Translations under genes and position numbers: made by a program | The notes under the pieces: model-generated | The model's database searches: none | What the model was told of the DNA's origin: nothing | What the model saw: only the letters and a program-made list of their open reading frames with translations | Shown here: positions 57,950 to 64,000 of the stretch, piece by piece | Numbering within the stretch: position 1 is the first letter of the stretch | Layout: the number at the start of each line of letters is the position of its first letter | DNA from: Liolophura sinensis | Lineage: Eukaryota > Mollusca > Polyplacophora > Chitonida > Chitonidae | Direction: 5' to 3' | DNA: 64,000 bases | Assembly (NCBI RefSeq): GCF_032854445.1 | Contig: NC_088301.1 | Coordinates: forward strand, 28,254,402 to 28,318,401

Positions 57950-58295
57950 GATTTTTACGTCGTGCTTAACAATTTTTCAGTCATATGACGGGGTGGACTC
58001 ATCACATGTAGGTGTGTGTATACCATGTCTTGTTGTGGCAGGCGAGTCCATGTTGTCAAAGGGCTGCCGTCACTGTAGTATCATGCCGAAGACAGCAGAC
58101 ATAACACCCCGCCCATTTACAATATACTGACATACATGTAGGGCTAACCAGTCCTATTTCCTGGCTGTAACCTTGCTCTAATGAGGGCCAAGCGAGGCAA
58201 CAATTTTTGGTATTACCCAATCTGGGTATTTTCCAGGGCTTCCTGACTTTGAGACGGACTCTCTAACCATTAGGCTACTGAAGCGGTTTAATTTT
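57950..58295 (-). mobile_element. Family B SINE, tRNA-headed, near full length (intron 26)
   Basis: Shares ttttacgtcgtgcttaacaa, tttttcagtcatatgacg, aagggctgccgtcactgtag, taaccagtcctatttcctgg, gagggccaagcgaggcaac with 7931-8165 and 14502-14672. The minus strand ends in a tRNA-like head (agcctaatggttagagagtc). Confidence 0.72.
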
Positions 58296-58480
58296 CAGTC
58301 ACATGACGACAAGACTTCATGAAATCATTGTATGTTCATATACTCTGTCGTAGTATCGTGCCAAAGACACCAGACATGACATCCTACTGTATCAAATTAT
58401 ACAATATACACATAACCAGTTCCTTTTCCTTGCTCTAACCTCTAACCCGAAGTGAGGCGTACAGCAACAAGTACCATTTT
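58296..58480 (-). mobile_element. Second family B copy, tandem with the first (intron 26)
   Basis: ttttcagtcacatgacgaca, gtagtatcgtgccaaagaca, cacataaccagttccttttc, cctctaacccgaagtgaggc. It begins exactly where the first copy's head ends, so the two are head-to-tail. Confidence 0.65.
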
Positions 58481-58847
58481 TTTTGGCTGTGACTCAACTT
58501 AAATTAACTATTTAACTGTCCTAATGTTTATATATCTAAGGTTATGTATGGGACATTGTTTTGGGGGCAATAATTATAAGTGCTAATCACTATAGCTATG
58601 CTGTGATCTGAAAGCCAGCAGTATATCTTTAGGTTGATTGTGTCTGAGGTATGTTTAAAATTTCATTTTGGCATTTCTTAGGTGACATGTCAAGTAAAGT
58701 ATGTTATTAAACAGATAGTTCACCCCAACAGGAGTTGCTGTGGAACTTTCTTGAACTATGAGATGTATGGCTTAGCTACAATCAGGGTGATACTGGTGCA
58801 TGCCTCTCATTTTGTTGACAGTACAGTTTTTTAAGGTTTATTTCCAG

Positions 58848-58970
58848 ATTGTGGTTTGTAAGGACACTGAAGAAGTTGCGAGGGTGATCAGCACCATTGG
58901 GGAAGAAGTCGTTCATTCTCAGACTTCAGAGAACATGAAAAATATAGTTGAAGAAAAAGAGATGACACCT
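58848..58970 (+). CDS. SHOC1: SHOC1 exon 27
   Basis: Encodes IVVCKDTEEVARVISTIGEE, VVHSQTSENMKNIVEEKEMT and P. It fits the 'APGVEETA.II..IA' segment after the nuclease fold. Acceptor gtttatttccag, donor CCT|gtgagt, phase 0 in and out. Confidence 0.88.
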
Positions 58971-59328
58971 GTGAGTGCAAACGTATTTTACATGTCTGTG
59001 GACAGCATTTAGTTACTGCCTGATTGAAGATATGATTGCAAATTTCAGCTGTTTGTTTTTCAGATATACAGTGTATCGAAAAGGAAGAAATTACATATAT
59101 CAAACTGATAAATATTTTGGGTAATTAAACCACGTAAACAATAAAGTGTTGTATTACATGCTGCAAAATATACAATGTTAGAATGTACTTAGTGTAACCA
59201 GTTTCACAGATTGTGAATAACATGAACAGTTTAAAACCTATCATACTTTTCCTATAATATTTTCTCCAGCTGAATTTTTTTAGCTACGCTTAGTTGTAAC
59301 ACTGACGTTGTTCTGTTCTGTTTTAAAG

Positions 59329-59372
59329 GAAGAAGAGTATTTGCTGGCATTTCCATGCTTCAACTCCATGAG
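59329..59372 (+). CDS. SHOC1: SHOC1 exon 28
   Basis: Encodes EEEYLLAFPCFNSM, matching the conserved 'LL.FPC.NP' entry to the helix-hairpin-helix. Acceptor ctgttttaaag, donor ATGAG|gtaatt, phase 0 in, 2 out. Confidence 0.9.
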
Positions 59373-60138
59373 GTAATTCATCACATTATTACAGTACAGG
59401 CTAATTATGAAAATCAAGATGTTATGATATGACTACTCAGCCCCTTTTCAGCTATTATTTTGGGGAACTTGATGGAGCTCACATGTTTTTTTACTTATTT
59501 CCACTGGTCCTAAAAATCCTTGAAATCTCTTGAATTTTATAGAAAAGCAGGCTTTCATAAAGGTCTATACTTCTGGGATAATTCCTTGAAAGTACTTGAT
59601 TTTGTCAAATTTAAACACCTTTATTATTCTAGATAAATAAACCACCAAAATTCCCCAACCTTTTCGCATATGAAAGATCAACTTTCAGTGCAATTTATGC
59701 ACATTTGTAATTTGATTTTGGAGACAAAACCACATGGTTGCATTCGTTCAGGGCTTCACAAAGAGTATAATTTAATCAGTCAACACAGAAGAATGTCTTC
59801 ATATTATGCTTGACACCTCGCGAACATGCCAAAAGATTGGAGAATTACAGTAGTATCCATTAATGTTCACACAAGAGTTTGTGCTTTAATCTATATGCTC
59901 ATTGTAAGTTCTGGAAAACATAGGGTATTAACTGCTTCATGCCTGAACATCTGTCTTTCAGCAACACCAATTCTATAAAGTACTATCTTTGGCCCAAGCC
60001 CAGAGGGAACTCAGATGGCAACGGTTATAATATAGTCTCAGTACCGACCAGCTGGGTCATCTGTATTAAGTACATGCGGGTTTAGTTTGAATTGTGATTA
60101 TGCAGTATTGGTATGTTTCTGTTGTTTTGTGTTTGCAG

Positions 60139-60242
60139 TGCTAAGCTCATGCTGAGCAAGACCACTCTAGAACAGCTGATGCTAATGAATGCTGCCTGAT
60201 CTTAGGCTGACTGTTTCCTCCCTCCCTGTAAAAGTGATACAG
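60139..60242 (+). CDS. SHOC1: SHOC1 exon 29 (contains a probable frameshift)
   Basis: Encodes SAKLMLSKTTLEQLMLMNAA then TGA at 60197-60199. One base later another frame reads DLRLTVSSLPVKVIQ up to a good donor (CAG|gtaaca). The two segments together line up, residue by residue, with the helix-hairpin-helix of vertebrate SHOC1 as I remember it (LCQLQELLPEVPEKV). This is expected if 2 bases are missing at the TG before ATC. If real, the product ends at residue 1172 and loses the hairpin thought to bind SPO16. Acceptor gtgtttgcag, phase 2 in. Confidence 0.82.
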
Positions 60243-60727
60243 GTAACAAATTTTTTGAAAAAAGATTTCCTTTTTTTGTCAGTAGTTGTATTGAAGAGTG
60301 ATGCACCAAAAAGCGGTAATTCCAGACCATGTTACCATTAAGCAGTTCCCTACCCTACTGCAGGACTATGCATATATAATGCTGAAAACAACACTGTCTT
60401 CAATTTATTTTTGTAACTTTTTGACCTAATCTGTAATCATGGAAAAGAAAAATTAAATGGTGCCCATTATGCTTCAGAGTGTCTACAATGTAGGTGGCAT
60501 ATAAAGTCCAGAAAAAATGGTACAGCTATTTCTACAGATGTTTCTTATGTTGACTTCTTCATGTATAAAGGGTTGTGCAATATGCACCACATACATGTAC
60601 GGTCTTTCACATTAAAACAATTAAGGTAAACTTTAAGTATGGCAACTGTGATGTTGTTCCACTTGATTAATTTGCAAGTTAGCAGTACACATGCATTGCG
60701 GTAAATAATGAAAATCTACTTTCAGAG

Positions 60728-62640
60728 ATTCGTTCAATTGAGGGCCTGCATGAAGACCCACTTGTGCATCCGACAGAAGACACAGATGTTACTGAATCCA
60801 GACCACAAGGGAGGTCTGTAGTGGCAAGTTATTCTGATGTGGAGAAGGCAGCAATAACCTCTGATTGCTGGAGAGATCCAGAAGTGATGCGTATTCAAGC
60901 TAGACAGGACAACAGATTTATTGACAAAAGATCTTGCCAAGCGCCAGATAGACAGACGGTTCAAAGCTTTGAACCAGACTTGCCTCAACCAAGGCCAGTT
61001 GCACAAGAGCCACAACCAAGGCCTGTGGCACCAGGCCCACATCAACCAAGGGCTGTTGCTCTAGACCACATCAACTAAGGACAGTTGCACCAGACCCACA
61101 ACCAAGGCCTGTTGCACCGGGCCCACATCAACCATGGGCTGTTGCTCCAGGCCCCATCAACCAAGGACAGTAGGACCATTCCAATATCGATCTGGGACAC
61201 GTCAGCAGCAGCCTCATGAAACAGAGGAACATCCAGAGCTCCACCTGGAACAGGGATCATCACTACCCCTGCAGGGACTACACCTAAATGATAGAATGGA
61301 CCAACATCCAAAGCAGCCAGATTCGCACCTCCATGCAAGCCTGGACACCTCTGTGAGAGATTGGAACTACTGTGATGAGAATGAGAGCTATGGAGATGAT
61401 CAGATTCCCCAGTCTCCATTACAGCCAAAGAAATTTCACAAAGCAGCATTTCCAGGTGATGCCAAGAGGTGGACAGGAGACAGGAGTGACAGTTACAACA
61501 ATGATTGTGGCACAGAAAAGCTGGATTGTGAAGAATTTGATTTATCACAGCCAAATGAGTTCACCAAGGCAGAGATGGAGGGACAGTTATTGATGGGTGC
61601 AAGTGGTAATGGTAAAATGCGTGTTATAAATAAGACCACTGACACCTTACCTCAAACCCCACTGGAACTGGTTTCAGGGCTAACATTGACCGTAAACTCC
61701 TCCAGTAATCAACTTGATAGGTTTAAGCCTCGTGATCCTTGGGGGGAAAGCAAGGGTGCATCCACCAGCAGCAGGACAAGGTCGAATGCTTATGGAACTA
61801 CTGAAAAATTTTTTATTCAAGGACAAAAGCAGAGTGAAGTGCTGAGGGTAGCAAGCCTAAGTCCTCCTACATGTACATCTTCGAAAATGTATCAAAAGAA
61901 GACTTCTACGCATGATAATTTCAGTGAGGCATGGCCCGATGACTTATATCAGACACCTAGTTGTTCTGCCCGCGCGAAAAATTATGTTAGCGAGTTTCTT
62001 GATTCTTTGAAGCATTCCACCTCGAATCTGGATCCCGAGCAAAAGCTGGATATCACTCTTTCTAGTATCAGAAGAGCTACTCCAGATGACGCTACAGTTG
62101 GTCACAACAAGAATTCAGCTCCGCTGTACTCTTCCAGACATTTAGAAAACATGAAATGCACTGTTTTCAGACATGCTACTGAGCCAAATTTAAAAGGACG
62201 TCAACATGCTATGGATAGAAATTTTTCTTGGGAAACAGACCTGTCCAATCCTGACACCATGTTTGCTTCAGAAGTAAGTGGGTACTATCAGAAATGTAAC
62301 CACACTGGACGAAGCCCTGCACACAAGAACAGAGTGTCTAACAAATCAGGTTTCAGTCCCAACAGTACTCAATATTTCCAGCAGAACTGTGGGTACAAGA
62401 GGCAAATGAACAGCTTGTCAAAGACTGTTGCTTCCAGTGGTGGCAGTTTACCAGTCCGCCATGGTTACAGTTCAATGCCAGCTATGGGCAGCAGGCCTGT
62501 TCTGACAACTGAAAACACCAATTCTCAGCCAGTGAGGCCAGGCCATAACATGCACCTCCAGGCCAGTTGCTCTCACCCACATTTCCAGCGAATAAGCAAT
62601 GGACTTTCCCAGCTTCTACCTAAAAACCATCCACCACAAG
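60728..62640 (+). CDS. SHOC1: SHOC1 exon 30, long disordered C-terminal exon, two further frameshifts
   Basis: Acceptors at 60725 (ttcag) and 60727 (agag); the second keeps phase 0 from the resumed frame of exon 29. It reads IRSIEGLHEDPLVHPTEDTD through ...QPRPVAPGPHQPRAVALD, then TAA. The same repeat continues in a second frame (61069-61152), and a third frame runs from 61155 for about 500 codons: FQYRSGTRQQQPHETEEHPE, DEFDL-like acidic patches, KNYVSEFLDSLKHSTSN, then Ser/Asn/Gln-rich sequence to NHPPQ. Donor CAAG|gtaaaa at 62641 is likely (phase 1); otherwise the frame stops at TAA, 62676-62678. Two 1-bp deletions in the repeat explain the frame changes. Disordered, as in the family's C terminus. 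The family's short basic C-terminal motif is not seen here. Confidence 0.68.
60986..61180 (+). repeat. Proline-rich coding repeat, seven copies, within exon 30
   Basis: Units of 27-30 bp on the model caaccaaggcctgttgcacc/aggcccacat, encoding QPRPVAPGPH. Units 3 and 6 are one base short (gaccacat and ggccccat where gacccacat and ggcccacat are expected), which changes the frame twice. Confidence 0.92.
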
Positions 62641-62678
62641 GTAAAATGTTTGTCTTGAAGTGTCAGTGTTGGTATTAA

Positions 62679-63939
62679 GTTGATGGAGTAATTGATTGGT
62701 TTGTGCTCTTATGCTGTGATCAAGAATTGTTAGGATTCCAAGCTTTCGGCCTTTTGAATTTGTTGGGATTGTGAGCAACAGTTTTGTGCGACGGCTATAG
62801 AGAAAACTTTTGGCTACCTCAAATCTGCTGAAACTCATAGGGCACTTGCCAATGGTATAAAGTAGTGTATATCAGAAATCTGTCGCCCAATGTCACGTGC
62901 CGGCCATTTTGGATTTATATGATAACCCTTCAAGAATCTTCTTCGTGAGAACCCCCAAACCGAGTTCTGCATAGATGACTAGTTGGGAGGCAATTAAAAG
63001 TTCTTCATATGAATCCTTCATATGTAAATTAGCCTTGAACTGGCCAATGAAAATAGAACAAAACTGGGTCAACTGTAAAAACTTGCACACATCTGGGACC
63101 TCCTTGACCTCAGGGTTACAACTTTCAAAGAATTATTCCTGTCCAAGTTGAATTTTCAAGTAAGTTCTCGTACAGACATCTATAGAATAAATTTAAACAT
63201 CTTCTCAAGAACTGCAGATTTCATTGAGCAGAAATTTAATTTTCTGATAAAACACTTTGATGAAACACTCGTAAACTGTGAGAGTTAACCTATTTGCATA
63301 ATCACAGTATCAGGTGATCAAAAATTTTTGAATTAAGTATAAAAAGTACTGGTTCTTGTGTAGTTCAAGCTTCTGATCAGAAATCATATTTTGTCTCATC
63401 TATTCTTGACAACAGTTTTGCGACAGTTAATAAACTGAGCGGCATAAAAGGCAAATATTTGGCGACATACTGACAGAATACAGGATAAAGGAACAAAACT
63501 TGTACCAAATGAAAGTTCCATTTTTGGTTGGCAAAAGTTGTTCCAAATTGTTCTGAAGTGCTGACGCTATAGCGACTCAAATTTTGCTTGGCTTTATTAC
63601 GTTTTAAAAAATTTTGGGTAATTTTTCTTTTCTGATTTTCACTGTTTTCATTGCTGCAAAAATGGTACATAATATAGTTCAATTGCTACTATGAACAGGC
63701 TTAAAACAAAACCCTGAAAAAGGTAAATTGACAAGAGGCCGTATTTTACTGGTTACCTGTGACCAGTTGGTTTCTTGTGGGATAGTACCCAATTTAAATA
63801 CTTTTCAAGTTGGACATGCATAATGGCAGGCCTTCATACTAAATTTAGTGAAGCAGAATTAAAAAGCATCTTTGGAAACTGTTCTGCGATGTATGTCTTC
63901 AATTATATTATTTAATTATTGTACTAGTTAACTATATGT
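62679..63939. other. Intron 30 or downstream sequence, nothing recognised
   Basis: No exon or repeat supported. If SHOC1 is spliced at 62641, this is intron. Confidence 0.4.
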
Positions 63940-64000
63940 TGTGGTCGTGGGTTTCCCCCGGGCTCTGTCCGGTTTCCACCCACCATAATGCTGGCCGCCG
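63940..64000 (+). mobile_element. V-SINE-like SINE, cut by the window end
   Basis: gtcgtgggtttcccccgggc, tctgtccggtttccacccac, cataatgctggccgccg, plus orientation; continues past the window. Confidence 0.9.

Larger units (their letters stand above)
19761..62640 (+). other. SHOC1 (ZIP2-like) gene, 30 exons, whole-gene entry
   Basis: SHOC1 is a meiotic protein of the ZMM group. With SPO16 it forms an XPF-ERCC1-like heterodimer that lacks nuclease activity, binds branched recombination intermediates on chromosome axes, and promotes class I crossovers with TEX11/ZIP4 and MutS-gamma. Evidence here: exons 22-25 encode FPWSLFNLVVEYEHH and IVERDYSSLH...FADITVDV, the XPF-like fold with a degenerate ERK motif, and exons 28-29 encode the EEEYLLAFPCFNSM...AKLML block that opens the helix-hairpin-helix. 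I aligned these to vertebrate SHOC1 from memory. Exons 1-29 are joined by GT-AG introns in matching phase and give 1172 codons to a TGA; vertebrate proteins are longer (about 1400-1500). Introns 12-20 are all phase 1. The TGA in exon 29 is probably a frameshift (see exon 29). Further exons may lie beyond the window. Confidence 0.85.

Noticed and set aside
60734-61045. A 103-codon minus-strand frame
   Set aside because: Antisense of the SHOC1 C-terminal repeat; Trp/Leu-rich because it is the complement of Pro/Gln codons.
61075-61554. A 159-codon minus-strand frame opposite SHOC1 exon 30
   Set aside because: It is an antisense shadow of the Gln/His/Pro-rich coding strand; the plus strand continues the SHOC1 exon.

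Overview
The window is intron-rich, AT-rich animal nuclear DNA with no bacterial features. Many degenerate copies of a tRNA-headed SINE with a (aaat)n tail, resembling the molluscan V-SINE/RUDI group, together with LINE, Ty3/gypsy and Tc1/mariner debris, suggest a lophotrochozoan, most likely a marine mollusc. The species cannot be named from sequence alone.

Left third (1-19.7 kb): no intact gene seen. In order it holds a 61-bp minisatellite (1-345), a decayed non-LTR retrotransposon on the minus strand (about 4390 down to 1427, split by a SINE), a 21-bp tandem repeat (5484-5590), two exons of a CAP/CRISP-superfamily gene on the minus strand with stop codons at conserved positions (8366-8270 and 7183-7041), several SINEs, a frameshifted Ty3/gypsy reverse transcriptase (about 13960-13190, minus), a SINE-SINE chimera (14351-14672) and a broken gag-like reading frame (15438-14683, minus).

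Right two thirds (19.76-62.7 kb and perhaps beyond): one large plus-strand gene, which I identify as the orthologue of SHOC1 (ZIP2/MZIP2), an XPF-like meiotic crossover protein. I reconstructed 30 exons, 19761-62640. Every junction in exons 1-29 has GT-AG ends and matching phase, giving 1172 codons from ATG to an in-frame TGA. That TGA lies inside the expected C-terminal helix-hairpin-helix and looks like the result of a 2-bp deletion, because the homologous frame resumes one base later and continues into a long, low-complexity 3' exon. That exon carries two more 1-bp deletions inside a proline-rich repeat. The gene is therefore either truncated in this allele or affected by assembly errors at its 3' end.

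The introns are the busiest part. Two have arrays built from tandem copies of an exon's 3' end plus its splice donor (exons 20 and 24). One SINE has inserted exactly at a donor and duplicated it. One intron is only 35 nt. Intron 5 holds an 18-unit 48-bp satellite that is open in several frames on both strands. Introns 4 or later also hold three or more copies of an unclassified dispersed repeat, and intron 26 (6.3 kb) holds a dead Tc1-like transposase. No novel multi-gene system was found; the notable features are the structure of SHOC1 and its repeats.
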